A stretch of 64,000 nucleotides of DNA. Source: Streptomyces sp. CNH099 (GTDB taxonomy: Bacteria; Actinomycetota; Actinomycetes; Streptomycetales; Streptomycetaceae). Of the stretch, positions 33,549 to 42,512 are shown one piece after another (positions within the stretch are counted from its first letter, which is position 1; the number at the start of each line of letters is the position of its first letter). The translations under genes and the position numbers were made by a program. The stretch lies in contig AZWL01000006.1 of the NCBI GenBank assembly GCA_000514715.1, forward strand, positions 124,001-188,000, in the 5' to 3' direction. Under the pieces are notes generated by a model. That model did not search any database. It saw only the letters and a list, made by a program, of their open reading frames with translations, and had not been told where the DNA came from.

Positions 33549-34945
33549 TCGGTGGCTCCTTTGCTCATGGTGCGGGTGACGAGGAGGGCCAGCGCCGTGA
33601 CGGCGGCGGCGATGACGAAGCCGGTGACGAAGGAGGACTCGGCGGGGATTCCCGATCCGGCGGGGGTCCCGGAGGTGAGGAGCACACCGCCGATCTGCGC
33701 GCCCACGGCGTAGCCGACCACGCGGCTCACCAGGACCAGGCTGCTGGCGATGCCGGTGTCGCGCTGGTCGACGGACGTGGCGGTGCTCGTCATCAGCGCC
33801 GTGACACACAGGCCGTTGGCGAGCGCGATCAGCGCCTTGCCGACGACGACGTGCCAGACCTCGCTGTGCACGGCCGCCATGGCGAACAGGGAGACGGACA
33901 TCAGCACGCCCCCGGTGGCGACCACGGCACGCGGGCCGAAACGCCGTGTCCCGATCCCGCCGAGCGGCCCCGCCGCGGCCGCGGTGAGGGAGCCGGGCAG
34001 CAGGAAGAAGCCGATCGCGGTGGCCGTGGCCCCGAACCCGTACGCCTCGGAGGGCAGCGCGAGCAACTGCGGTACGAGGAAGACCGCCACCGAGGTGCCG
34101 ACGCAGATCAGGAACGTCAGCACACACGCCCGCCATATCGCGGGGCGTGCCAGCATGCGCAGATCGATCATCGGAGCGGGCACGCGGCGCTCGACGGCCA
34201 CCCATCCGATCGTGCAGCCGGCCAGGCCCGCGAGGAGGGCGGCGAGGACGAACGGCCGCGTGTCGAGGTCGGTCGCCTTGACGAGCATGATCATGAGAAT
34301 GGACAGCATTCCGCTCAGGAGCAGAAGGCCGGGCCAGTCGATCCCGCCGTCGCCGGACCGGCTCCGCGGATCGTCCTGCGGCATCATTCTGTTCACCAGC
34401 AGGGTGGAACCGAAGACCGCGAGGGTCGGCAGCCCGAACATCCAGTGCCGGGACAGCGTCTCCGCCACGGGCCCGGCGGACAGCGTCCCCGCCATCGCGC
34501 CCCCGACGAACAACCCGCTGACCGTCCCGATGGCCACCTTCGACTGCCCCGCGGGGAGGTGTGTACGCACCACGATGAACGACAGGGGCAGCGCGCCCAC
34601 CATCGCCCCCTGCAGCACCTGACCGAGCAGCAGCACCGGCAGGTTCGGCGCCAGGGCGGACACCAGGCCGCCCACCGACACCACCAGCATCAACCGGATC
34701 AGGATCCGTTTCCCGCCGTAGCGGTCGCCGAACTTGCCGGCGATCGGGGTGGTGAGCGCGCCGGTGACGGCGAGCGCGATGCTGAGCAGCGCCCCTTCGG
34801 CGGGGGTCATGTCCAGCTCGCGTTGCAGGAGCGGGAGCGTCGGCGTCACCACCGACTCCAGGGCGCCGGTGGCGAGTGCCAGCAGGCCGAGGGCCCCGAC
34901 CGCGGCCTTTCCGATGGGGACCGCGGGAGCCTGGGTTGTGGTCAT
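33545..34945 (-). CDS. MFS transporter, 14-TM drug-exporter type
   Basis: 466 residues with about 14 hydrophobic segments. The DHA2-like loop motif is GKFGDRYGGKRILI after the second membrane segment, and LQGAMVGALPLSFIVVR and WPGLLLLSGMLSILMIMLV fit the EmrB/QacA type. It starts with ATG 34945 overlapping the DUF1275 stop and ends overlapping the monooxygenase start. A likely proton-driven exporter of a small hydrophobic compound. Confidence 0.88.
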   Translation of the reverse strand: MTTTQAPAVPIGKAAVGALGLLALATGALESVVTPTLPLLQRELDMTPAEGALLSIALAVTGALTTPIAGKFGDRYGGKRILIRLMLVVSVGGLVSALAPNLPVLLLGQVLQGAMVGALPLSFIVVRTHLPAGQSKVAIGTVSGLFVGGAMAGTLSAGPVAETLSRHWMFGLPTLAVFGSTLLVNRMMPQDDPRSRSGDGGIDWPGLLLLSGMLSILMIMLVKATDLDTRPFVLAALLAGLAGCTIGWVAVERRVPAPMIDLRMLARPAIWRACVLTFLICVGTSVAVFLVPQLLALPSEAYGFGATATAIGFFLLPGSLTAAAAGPLGGIGTRRFGPRAVVATGGVLMSVSLFAMAAVHSEVWHVVVGKALIALANGLCVTALMTSTATSVDQRDTGIASSLVLVSRVVGYAVGAQIGGVLLTSGTPAGSGIPAESSFVTGFVIAAAVTALALLVTRTMSKGATE

Positions 34946-35739
34946 GAGCGTCCTTTTCGTCGGTGCCGGTCGGGGGCGGAGGCGGCCGGTCCGGTCGGGG
35001 GTGCCGGCGCGGTGCGTGAGGCGGCGTGGCCGAGGGCGCTCACGGCCAGCACGACGAACGCCGCCGCGGCCGTCGCGAGGCCCGCGTGCACCCGGCACAG
35101 CGCCGCGCCGGCGACCGCGCCGGCGGCCAGGAGCGCGACGGCGGCGGCGCGCCGCGGCGCACCCTGACCGCGGGCCGCGCCGAGCCGGGAGTCGGCCGCG
35201 AGGCCGGTGAGCGTGGAGGTGACGACCACGGTGGTGACGTCCTTCACCGCCAGGTGGCGGGCGGTCGCCGCCTGCATCCCCATGGCCAGGGCGAGGGACG
35301 ACGCCGTCGCCGCGCGGGCGCCGGGCGCGCCCGTGCCGAAGGCGGCCAGGGCGGGGGCCGTGGCGGCCAGGGCCAGTCCGACGCCGCCCAGCAGGGCCGT
35401 GCACCGGCGGCTCCAGCCCGGGGCGGCGGCGCGCAGCAGCCGTCCGGCGACGGCCGCGCCGACGAGGAAGAACGCCAGCGCCAGGGCCGGGCCGAGCACC
35501 GGCAGCCCCGTCCCGCCGGTGGCCGCCATCCCGAGGATGGCGACGTTGCCGGTCATGTTGCCCGCGAACACCTGGTCAAGGCGCAGGTATCCGACGGCGT
35601 CGACCGCGCCGGTCGCGAAGGTGAGGGCGAGCATCGGCACCGGCGGGGTGACGCGCCGCACCGCCAGCCCGCGGGGGCGGGTGCGTATGGGGGCGCCGTC
35701 CGCGGTGCCGGCTGCGGCACCGGCCGCGGCGCCGTTCAT
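34942..35739 (-). CDS. DUF1275 (YoaK-type) membrane protein
   Basis: 265 residues with six hydrophobic segments. LTFATGAVDAVGYLRLDQVFAGNMTGN is the DUF1275 signature; LAMGMQAATARHLAVKDVTTVVVTSTLTG follows near 150-180. The function of the family is unknown (a transporter is assumed). Overlaps of 4 bp at both ends tie it to the gamma-glutamyltransferase upstream and the MFS gene downstream. Confidence 0.87.
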   Translation of the reverse strand: MNGAAAGAAAGTADGAPIRTRPRGLAVRRVTPPVPMLALTFATGAVDAVGYLRLDQVFAGNMTGNVAILGMAATGGTGLPVLGPALALAFFLVGAAVAGRLLRAAAPGWSRRCTALLGGVGLALAATAPALAAFGTGAPGARAATASSLALAMGMQAATARHLAVKDVTTVVVTSTLTGLAADSRLGAARGQGAPRRAAAVALLAAGAVAGAALCRVHAGLATAAAAFVVLAVSALGHAASRTAPAPPTGPAASAPDRHRRKGRS

Positions 35740-37550
35740 CGACCCGTCGCGTAGCCCTGGGCGCCGCGCGGGTTCGCCGCCGCCGTCAGGGTGCCGCTGT
35801 CCGGGTCGCGCGTGACGACGGAGAGCCGGCCCTGGCTCCACGGCCCCGAGACGGTCACGGCGTGGCCGCGTGCGCGCAGTTCGTCGAGGACCGCCGCGCC
35901 CGCGCGCTCCTCGACCACCAGTCCCCCCGGCGTCCAGGTCCGCGGCCAGAACGAACCCGGTACCGAGGTGGTGTGGAACGCGGGCGCGTCGATCGCCTCC
36001 TGCGGCGCCAGCCCGAGGGCCAGCGTCCGTACCAGATAGAGCAGTTGCCACTGGTCCTGCTGGTCGCCTCCGGGCGTGCCCAGCGCGGCCACGGGGCGGC
36101 CGTCCCGCAGCAGCAGGGTCGGGCTCAGGGTGGTGCGGGGCCGCCGCCCCGGGGCGAGGCGGGCCGGGGCGGCCGGGTCCAGCCAGGTCATCTGCAGCCG
36201 GGTGCCGAGCCCGAAGCCGAGTTCCGGCACGGTGGGCGAGGACTGGAGCCACCCTCCCGACGGGGTGGCGGAGATGAGGTTCCCCCAGCGGTCGACGACG
36301 TCGATGTGGCAGGTGTCGCCCCGGGTGTCCCCGGTCTGCTGCACGGTGGGCTCGCCCACGCCGTCGGCCCGTACGGCGTGCCGGTCCGTGACGAGCGGCG
36401 GCGTGTACGGCGCGGCGACGCCGATGGCGCCGGGCCGGAACGAGTCGGCGGCGGACGCGCCGATCAGCCCGGCGCGCTCCCGGGCGTACCGGGGGGACAG
36501 CAGCCGGCGGACGACGGCCTCCGCGTCCGCCGGGTCGAGGTGCCCGTAGTACGCCTCCCGGTCGGCCAGGGCGAGCTTCAGCGCCTCGGCGAGGGTGTGG
36601 ACGCCGGCGGCGGTCGACGGGTCGAGCTGTTCGTCGTCGAGGCCGTCGAGCATGGTGAGGGCCTGCAGCAGCACGGGCCCCTGGGACCACAGGCCGGCCT
36701 TCGCGACGGTGGTCCCGCGGAACTCGGCGGTGACGGCGGGTTCGAGGGACGGCCGGAAGTCGGCGAGGTCGGCGGCGGTGAGCACCCCGGCGTGGTCGCG
36801 GCCGGAGGAGTGCCGGTGCGGTACGGCCGCGAAGTCGGCGAGGGCGGCCGCCACGAACCCGGTCCGCCAGGCGCGCCGCGCGGCGTCGATGCGCGCGGTC
36901 CTCGTCGCGCCGGCGCCTTCGGCGGCCAGCCGGCGCAGGGTGCGGGCGTAGGCGGGGTTGACGAGGGTGGTGTACGGCGCGGGGACGCGTCCCTCCGGCA
37001 GCCACTGCGCGTACGACGTCGGCCAGTGGCTGCGGAAGAGGTCCTCGACCCTCGCCAGGACGCCCGCGAGCTGCGGTACGACCGGGACTCCGCGCTCCGC
37101 GTAGTCGATCGCGTAGGCCAGCACGTCGGGCAGCTCCCAGGTGCCGGACTCGGCGAGCAGCCACAGCCAGGAGTCGACGGCGCCCGGGACGGCGGCGGCG
37201 AGCGCGCCCGCGCCCGGCACGTGGTCAAGACCTTCGGCCCGGAAGTGCTCGATGGTGGCGCCCCGCGGGGCGTGGCCCTGCCCCGCCAGCACCCGCGGCG
37301 CCGGGTCGGCCGCGGTGGCGAGGACGGCGACGAGGTCGCCGCCGGGCCCGTTGAGGTGGGGTTCCGCGACGTGCAGGACGAAGGCGCCGGCCGTGGCCGC
37401 GTCGAAGGCGTTGCCGCCGCGCTCCAGCACGGACTGGGCCGTCGCGGAGGCCAGCCAGTGCGTCGAGGCGCACATGCCGAAGGAGCCGCGCAGCGTGGGG
37501 CGCGTCGTGTGCGGGGGTGCGTCGGTGGGTGACGGTTGCTGACCGGCCAT
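35736..37550 (-). CDS. Gamma-glutamyltransferase family protein, no signal peptide
   Basis: 604 residues. MCASTHWLASATAQSVLERGGNAFDAATAG and NGPGGDLVAVLA (donor-site loop) mark the large-subunit part. The processing site and catalytic Thr are in GDTCHIDVVDRWGNLISATP near residue 375, and GTPGGDQQDQWQLL is the oxyanion/GG motif near 500. Family members are usually exported and cleave themselves at this Thr. Here the N-terminus is polar, so it would act inside the cell on gamma-glutamyl amides or glutathione conjugates. It starts 40 bp after DUF3500. Confidence 0.87.
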   Translation of the reverse strand: MAGQQPSPTDAPPHTTRPTLRGSFGMCASTHWLASATAQSVLERGGNAFDAATAGAFVLHVAEPHLNGPGGDLVAVLATAADPAPRVLAGQGHAPRGATIEHFRAEGLDHVPGAGALAAAVPGAVDSWLWLLAESGTWELPDVLAYAIDYAERGVPVVPQLAGVLARVEDLFRSHWPTSYAQWLPEGRVPAPYTTLVNPAYARTLRRLAAEGAGATRTARIDAARRAWRTGFVAAALADFAAVPHRHSSGRDHAGVLTAADLADFRPSLEPAVTAEFRGTTVAKAGLWSQGPVLLQALTMLDGLDDEQLDPSTAAGVHTLAEALKLALADREAYYGHLDPADAEAVVRRLLSPRYARERAGLIGASAADSFRPGAIGVAAPYTPPLVTDRHAVRADGVGEPTVQQTGDTRGDTCHIDVVDRWGNLISATPSGGWLQSSPTVPELGFGLGTRLQMTWLDPAAPARLAPGRRPRTTLSPTLLLRDGRPVAALGTPGGDQQDQWQLLYLVRTLALGLAPQEAIDAPAFHTTSVPGSFWPRTWTPGGLVVEERAGAAVLDELRARGHAVTVSGPWSQGRLSVVTRDPDSGTLTAAANPRGAQGYATGR

Positions 37551-37590
37551 GGCTGTCACATTCCGTTCGTTCGTCTGGCACGTGGGCTGC

Positions 37591-38706
37591 TTATGCCGGG
37601 TGGTGGGCGGCGTGGTGGGCGGCGAGGACGTCGCCGCCGAAGTCGGTCTCCGGGTCCCGCCACACGGCGTGGGCGTGGTTGGCGCCGCGGTGGACGTTGG
37701 TCCACTCGACGAGCAGCCGGGGGCCCTGGAGGCGGTAGTAGTGCGGTTCGCCCGCCGCGGTGGAGCCGGCCCAGGCGAGGTGGACGGCGTCCAGCGCCGC
37801 CGGGTCGGTGTAGCGGGGCAGCGGGGACACCCCGGCGGGGACGCGGTCGAGGTACGTGCCGAGCAGGGCGCGCAGCAGCTCCCGCTGCGCGGCGTCGAGT
37901 TCGGCGCCCGGCACGCCCCGGGGCTCGGGGGTGAGCGCCAGCGCCCGCTGGTCCGCACCGTGCAGGCCGGTGACCGGGTGCCCGGCCCGGTCCGGGACGT
38001 GCGGGCCGGGGCGCCAGAGTTCGCTGCGCCGCACCACGCGGTCGCCGACGCGGGCGCTGTTGCCCGCCACGACGTCGTTCGGGGCGCGGGGCAGCAGTAC
38101 GGCGCGGGCGGCGGCCCCGGGGGCGAGGGAGCGGACCAGCTCGCGGGCCAGGTCCTCGGCCGTCCCCAGCGGGCGCAGCGCCGCCCCGCCCAGCAGCGGG
38201 GACGCGGCCGGGTCGGCGCCCAGGAAGCACGGGGTGGCGGCGGCGACGCGCCCGTCCACCACGAGGTTGTTGAGCGAGACGTGGTGGCCGCCGAACCGCC
38301 AGCCCCACGGCTGCGCCCCGCCGGGCTCGCCGAAGACCCGCAGGTAGTACATGCCGGGGTCGCGGGTGCGCTCCCGCCCCCAGTTCACCGAGAAGCCCTC
38401 GGTGCGGTCGAGCACGTTCTCCAGGCCGAGCACGGTGGCGACGGTGGTGTACCCGGCTTCGGACAGCCCGCTGGCGACCAGCCGCATCACCAGCCGGTGC
38501 TGCGCGGGGCGCTGCCGGTGGAAGGTGAGGCCGCCGTGGTCGGTGGGGGTGTAGTACCAGCGGGTGCGTTCGGCCTCGGCCGCGCCGCCGGTGCCCGGCG
38601 GCGGCCCGGTCGCCGCCGGGCGCTGGTCCGGGTCGAGGGAGTCCAGCCACGCGAGGCCCGCCGCGGCCATCCGGTTCGCGACCTCGCGGGCGCCGTCGTC
38701 CGTCAT
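37591..38706 (-). CDS. DUF3500 domain protein
   Basis: 371 residues. RWYYTPTDHGGLTFHRQRPAQ, GMYYLRVFGEP, WGWRFGGHHVSLNNLVVDG and the end VEWTNVHRGANHAHAVWRDP are DUF3500 hallmarks. His-rich conserved segments suggest metal binding; no reaction is established. The start overlaps the stop of the alpha/beta hydrolase by 4 bp (ATGA). Confidence 0.85.
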   Translation of the reverse strand: MTDDGAREVANRMAAAGLAWLDSLDPDQRPAATGPPPGTGGAAEAERTRWYYTPTDHGGLTFHRQRPAQHRLVMRLVASGLSEAGYTTVATVLGLENVLDRTEGFSVNWGRERTRDPGMYYLRVFGEPGGAQPWGWRFGGHHVSLNNLVVDGRVAAATPCFLGADPAASPLLGGAALRPLGTAEDLARELVRSLAPGAAARAVLLPRAPNDVVAGNSARVGDRVVRRSELWRPGPHVPDRAGHPVTGLHGADQRALALTPEPRGVPGAELDAAQRELLRALLGTYLDRVPAGVSPLPRYTDPAALDAVHLAWAGSTAAGEPHYYRLQGPRLLVEWTNVHRGANHAHAVWRDPETDFGGDVLAAHHAAHHPA

Positions 38707-39614
38707 GGCCGAGGGGCCGTGTCGCCGGGGGCCGCGGCGGCCGGTGGAGCGTCGGGGCCGGACGGCTCGGTCACCGGTGCCGAGTCCGGCCGGGCGCCGG
38801 GCGGCTCGTGCGCGGTCACCCCGAGGAAGCCGCGCACCCGGCGGGCGACCGTGTCCGCGAACTCCACCGCGATGCCGTGCCGGCCGCCCTCGATCGCGTG
38901 CAGTTCGGCGTTCGGCATCCGCCGCGCCATCAGGACGGCGCCGGCGTAGGGCGCCAGCCGGTCCGCGGTGCCGTGCACGATCAGTGTCGGTGCGGTGATC
39001 TCCCCGAGGCGGTCCCGGATCTCGTGCTGCCGTGCGACCGCGTGGCGGCGGGCGCTCTGCTCGGGGGTGCGGGCCGTCAGCGTCCGGCCGGGGGCGGCCC
39101 GCAGCCCGGCCGGGCCCTCGGGGGTGAAGAAGAAGTCCGCGGCGGCCCGCTGCCGCTGCTCGTGGTCCATCCCCAGCAGCTCGTCGATCGCCTCCGCGCC
39201 CATCGCGTAGCTCGGCGTGGTGGCCACCAGGACCAGGGACGCGACCCGTCCGGGGTGCCGGAGCGCGGCGTGCTGCGCGACCGCGCCGCCGAAGGAGGTG
39301 CCCAGCAGGTGCGCGCGCGGCAGCCCGAGCGCGTCCAGCAGGGCGGCGAGGTCGTCGGCGAGGTCCGGCAGCGTGTACGGGACCGGCGGGTTCACGGTGA
39401 TCCCCGAGTCGCGCTGGTCGTAGGAGACGGCCCGGATGCCGGCGCCGAGCAGTCCGCGGAGCGCCGTGAACTGGGTGCGGTCGCTCTCGCCCCCGTGGAC
39501 GAGTACGAGCGGCACGCCGTCGCCGCCGTCGAGGTATCCGACGTCAAGGCCGCCCGCCCGTACGGTCGCGCCGGCCGGTTCGGCGGGTTCCTGCTCTGAC
39601 TGTGGTGCTGCCAC
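38703..39614 (-). CDS. Alpha/beta hydrolase
   Basis: 303 residues from GTG 39614, with AAGGAGG eight bases upstream. VPLVLVHGGESDRTQF (oxyanion), YDQRDSG, LLGTSFGGAVAQHAALRHPG (Ser nucleophile), LIVHGTADRLAPY (Asp) and EGGRHGIAVEF (His) complete the triad. The C-terminal ~30 residues are Pro/Ala-rich. First gene of the six-gene coupled operon, so the dyad at 39661-39683 and the block at 39741-39801 probably control the whole set. Confidence 0.88.
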   Translation of the reverse strand: MAAPQSEQEPAEPAGATVRAGGLDVGYLDGGDGVPLVLVHGGESDRTQFTALRGLLGAGIRAVSYDQRDSGITVNPPVPYTLPDLADDLAALLDALGLPRAHLLGTSFGGAVAQHAALRHPGRVASLVLVATTPSYAMGAEAIDELLGMDHEQRQRAAADFFFTPEGPAGLRAAPGRTLTARTPEQSARRHAVARQHEIRDRLGEITAPTLIVHGTADRLAPYAGAVLMARRMPNAELHAIEGGRHGIAVEFADTVARRVRGFLGVTAHEPPGARPDSAPVTEPSGPDAPPAAAAPGDTAPRP

Positions 39615-39660
39615 CGGTGTCCTCCTTGTCGATACGGTCGAAGCAGAGATAGACGTAACT

Positions 39661-39683
39661 ACGATTTGAGATGAAATTATCGT
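39661..39683. promoter_or_regulatory. Candidate TetR-type operator upstream of the six-gene operon
   Basis: ACGAT (39661-39665), 13-bp AT-rich spacer, ATCGT (39679-39683), 47 bp upstream of the hydrolase start, in a locally AT-rich stretch. The TetR gene ends 150 bp further upstream on the same strand. The arms are short, so this is a suggestion only. Confidence 0.35.
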
Positions 39684-39740
39684 TTTGTGGAGCCGTGGGA
39701 GCCCCGGCTCATGCGGTGGAGTGTGCGGCGGCGACCGGGC

Positions 39741-39801
39741 GCCGGGCGTCGTACCCGGGAGGTGAGTGGGAGGTGCCACCCCGGTAGGGGGCGGCGGAGG
39801 G
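39741..39801 (-). repeat. 61-bp intergenic regulatory block, copy 1
   Basis: Matches 45979-46039 at 52 of 61 positions with no gaps and in the same orientation relative to the downstream genes. It lies 127-187 bp upstream of the hydrolase operon. The conserved part includes GTACCCGGGAG and CGGTAGGGGG; in this copy the CTACCGCGGTAG palindrome of copy 2 is imperfect. Confidence 0.6.
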
Positions 39802-39829
39802 AGTGGTGGGGAGAGGGGAGACGGGGCGG

Positions 39830-40447
39830 TCAGCCGGCCCGCGCCCACCCGCGCAGCGCGCCGCGGTACGCCTCGGTGAGCCGGGCGATGACCTCCCGGC
39901 GGGACAGGTCCGTCTCCCGCAGCAGGTCCTGGACCTCCCGGGGATCGAAGATCATGTTGCTGAGGAACAGGGCGTGTTCGAGCATGTCGTCCGGGACGCC
40001 GATGTCGTCGAGCAGCCCCCGCACGGGACCGCTCCAGGCGTCCCGCAGGGCGACGATGATCTCGTTCCCGCTGTGCAGCCGCTCCAGGTAGCCCCGCCGG
40101 GACCGCAGCTGCACCAGCGCCGGGCCGTGCTCGGCGAGCAGGTCCACCCACTTGTCCACGACGGCGTCGAACAGCGGCCGGCCCTGCGCCGCCGACGTCA
40201 CGCTGAAGTCGCGCAGCTCCTCGACGACGCTGAGCACGTAGGCCGCGAGCACGTCGTCCATCGAGGAGAAGTAGCGGTAGGCGGTGGCCGGTCCGATCTC
40301 CGCGCGCGCCGCGACCGCCTGCATCGTGAGCCGGTCGGGCGCCTCCCGGGCGAGCTCGCCCACGGCCTCCAGGAGCCGCCGGCGGTTGCGGCGGGTGTCG
40401 CTGCGCAGTCTGCGCCCCCCGCCCGGGGCGGCCTGCCGGTCGGCCAC
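39830..40447 (-). CDS. TetR-family transcriptional regulator
   Basis: 205 residues from GTG 40447, preceded by GGAGGAGCCCT; an upstream in-frame ATG (40465) lacks a ribosome site. The HTH is RRRLLEAVGELAREAPDRLTMQAVAA then AEIGPATAYRYFSSMDDVLAAY. The C-terminal ligand domain is unremarkable. It is encoded upstream of, and in line with, the six-gene hydrolase-to-monooxygenase operon and is the natural candidate for its repressor. Confidence 0.88.
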   Translation of the reverse strand: MADRQAAPGGGRRLRSDTRRNRRRLLEAVGELAREAPDRLTMQAVAARAEIGPATAYRYFSSMDDVLAAYVLSVVEELRDFSVTSAAQGRPLFDAVVDKWVDLLAEHGPALVQLRSRRGYLERLHSGNEIIVALRDAWSGPVRGLLDDIGVPDDMLEHALFLSNMIFDPREVQDLLRETDLSRREVIARLTEAYRGALRGWARAG

Positions 40448-40550
40448 AGGGCTCCTCCGCCTCATCGACGTGCAGGCAAAGGGTAGCGCCTCCGGGCGGG
40501 GGCCGGCCGCCCGGACGTGCGCGGTACGCGGTGTGCACATCCGGCGCTCC

Positions 40551-41705
40551 TCACGTGCTCTCGGGGGCGAAGTAGCGGACGACGCGCTCCAGCCCGGTCC
40601 ACAGGTCGTCCTCGGCGGCCGCGAACGAGATCCGGACGTGCCCCTCGCCCGAGGGCCCGTACTCGGCGCCGGCCCGGACCAGCACCTGCCGCCCGGCCAG
40701 CTCGCGGGCGACCTGGCCGGAGGGCACGCCGGTGTCGTAGCGGAGGAACCCGTAGAACGCGCCCTCCGGCGGCACCAGGTGCAGGCCGGGCACGCCGGCC
40801 AGGCGCGCGACCGCCAGGTCGCGCCGCCGCCGGTAGCCGTCGGCCATGGCGGCCACGACGCCGTCCGGCAGGTCGAGGGCCGCGAGGGCCGCGTGCTGGG
40901 CCGCCGTGTTCAGCGAGCCGTTCAGGCTCCGGTGCACCTGGGCCGCCGCGTCCACCACCGCGCGCGGCCCGGTCAGGTAGCCGACGCGCCAGCCGGTCAT
41001 CGCGTACGTCTTGGAGAAGGTCTGCACGTACACCGTGCGGTCGCGCAGCGACTCGACCTCCAGCGCCGACGTCATCGCGTGCCCCGGGTAGACCAGCCGG
41101 TGGTAGGCCTCGTCGCTGACGACCAGGGTGCCGGAGCCGCGGAGCAGTTCCCCCAGCGCCGCCAGCTCCCGGCCGCGGTGCACGACGCCGGTCGGGTTCG
41201 ACGGGTTCGAGAAGATCATCATCGCCGCCCCGGGGAGCGCGGCGGCCAGCGCGTCGAGGTCCCAGTGCAGGTCCGGGGCGAGCGGTACGAAGTCCACGGT
41301 GCCGCCGGCGAGGACGACCAGGTCGGCGTAGAGCGAGTACGCGGGCTCCGGGATGACCACGCGGTCGCCGGGGCCGATCATCGCGAGCACCGCCGCCGTC
41401 AGCGCGCCGGTGGCGCCGTGGGTGACGAGGACGTCGTCGGCGGTCCGGGGCCGGCCGGGGGGCGCCGGCAGCCGGGCCGCGAGCGCGGCGCGCAGCTCCC
41501 GGAGGCCGTTCTGGTCGGCGTAGTGGGTGCCGCCGCCGCGCAGCGCGGCCACGGCGGCGGCGACCACCGGCGGCGGGGTCGGGAAGTCCGGCTCGCCCAT
41601 GGCGAGGGAGACGGTTCCCGGCGGGGCGGGCGCGAGCGCCGGGCGCCGCGAGCGGCGGCGCAGCTCCGCCGTCCGGAAGGCGGGCGCGGGCGGCACGGCG
41701 GTCAC
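40551..41705 (-). CDS. Class I/II PLP-dependent aminotransferase
   Basis: 384 residues, GTG 41705 overlapping the RraA stop (GTGA). SLAMGEPDFPTPPPVV, THGATGALTAAVLAMI, FSNPSNPTGVVHRG, SDEAYHRLVY, then the PLP lysine in FSKTYAMTGWRVGYL (~225) and RISFAAAEDDLWTGLERV at the end. This is the aspartate/alanine aminotransferase fold type I; amino acid and keto acid partners unknown. Coupling to RraA-like aldolase suggests keto-acid metabolism. Confidence 0.9.
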   Translation of the reverse strand: MTAVPPAPAFRTAELRRRSRRPALAPAPPGTVSLAMGEPDFPTPPPVVAAAVAALRGGGTHYADQNGLRELRAALAARLPAPPGRPRTADDVLVTHGATGALTAAVLAMIGPGDRVVIPEPAYSLYADLVVLAGGTVDFVPLAPDLHWDLDALAAALPGAAMMIFSNPSNPTGVVHRGRELAALGELLRGSGTLVVSDEAYHRLVYPGHAMTSALEVESLRDRTVYVQTFSKTYAMTGWRVGYLTGPRAVVDAAAQVHRSLNGSLNTAAQHAALAALDLPDGVVAAMADGYRRRRDLAVARLAGVPGLHLVPPEGAFYGFLRYDTGVPSGQVARELAGRQVLVRAGAEYGPSGEGHVRISFAAAEDDLWTGLERVVRYFAPEST

Positions 41706-42361
41706 CGGGCCGCCGCCGCACGGTCGGGGCGGGCGGCGAGGATGCGCCGGCGGAGCGCCTCCTCCCGCTCGGCGATCCCGTCGACGGCTCCCGCGACCTC
41801 GTGCGCGCGGCGCCGCGGTACGACGACTACGCCGTCGGCGTCGCCGACGAGCACGTCGCCCGCCGCCACGACCACGCCGCCGACCGCCACCGGGGCGCCG
41901 ACGGCGCCGGGCCCGTCCTTGAACGGGCCGGCGGGGGTGACGGCGCGTGCATAGACGGTCAGGCCCATCGCGGACAGCGCCCGGACGTCGCGCACCGCGC
42001 CGTCGACCACCGCGCCGGTGAGCCCGGCGTTCACCATGATCTCGCCGATGAGGTCGCCGACCAGCGCGCGGGTGGTGTCCCCGTGCCCGTTGACGACCAG
42101 GACGTCGCCCGGCCGGGCCTCGTCGAGCGCCCGGTGGACGGCGAGGTTGTCACCGGAGCGCACGTCGACCGTGAGCGCGTTGCCCAGGAGCGCGGCGCGC
42201 TCGGTGACCAGCCGGATGCCGCCGTCCATGACGGTCATGCGCTGCAGCGCGTCGCCGACGTTGGCGGCCGGCACCTCGCCCAGGCGGCTGGTCTCCGCCG
42301 CCCGGGCGCGTTCCCAGCCCGGAGCGACGGACACGCTGTCCGCCGCCGCAGCAATGAACAC
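41702..42361 (-). CDS. RraA-like protein (4-hydroxy-4-methyl-2-oxoglutarate aldolase type)
   Basis: 219 residues, GTG 42361 with GGAG upstream. VPAANVGDALQRM, DVLVVNGHGDTTRALVGDLI and AGLTGAVVDGAVRDV are RraA/HMG-aldolase motifs, with the metal/pyruvate-binding Asp and Arg of GAVRD. Many genomic RraA homologues are class II aldolases that release pyruvate. The coupled aminotransferase could make or use the keto acid. An AT-rich promoter-like stretch with CTAA-N6-TTAG lies just upstream (near 42390-42403). Confidence 0.82.
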   Translation of the reverse strand: MFIAAAADSVSVAPGWERARAAETSRLGEVPAANVGDALQRMTVMDGGIRLVTERAALLGNALTVDVRSGDNLAVHRALDEARPGDVLVVNGHGDTTRALVGDLIGEIMVNAGLTGAVVDGAVRDVRALSAMGLTVYARAVTPAGPFKDGPGAVGAPVAVGGVVVAAGDVLVGDADGVVVVPRRRAHEVAGAVDGIAEREEALRRRILAARPDRAAAAR

Positions 42362-42512
42362 AATGGGTCTCCGCTCTTAAATAAGACGCTAATCTCAGTT
42401 AGGGGGACCATAGCCGCTCGGGCGGCCGGAGACAACGGTCCGAGCGGCCGGGCCGCCGGGGGGCGGTGGCGGCCCGCCGCCGGCCACCGCCCCTCCCCGC
42501 GGCGTCCCCGCC

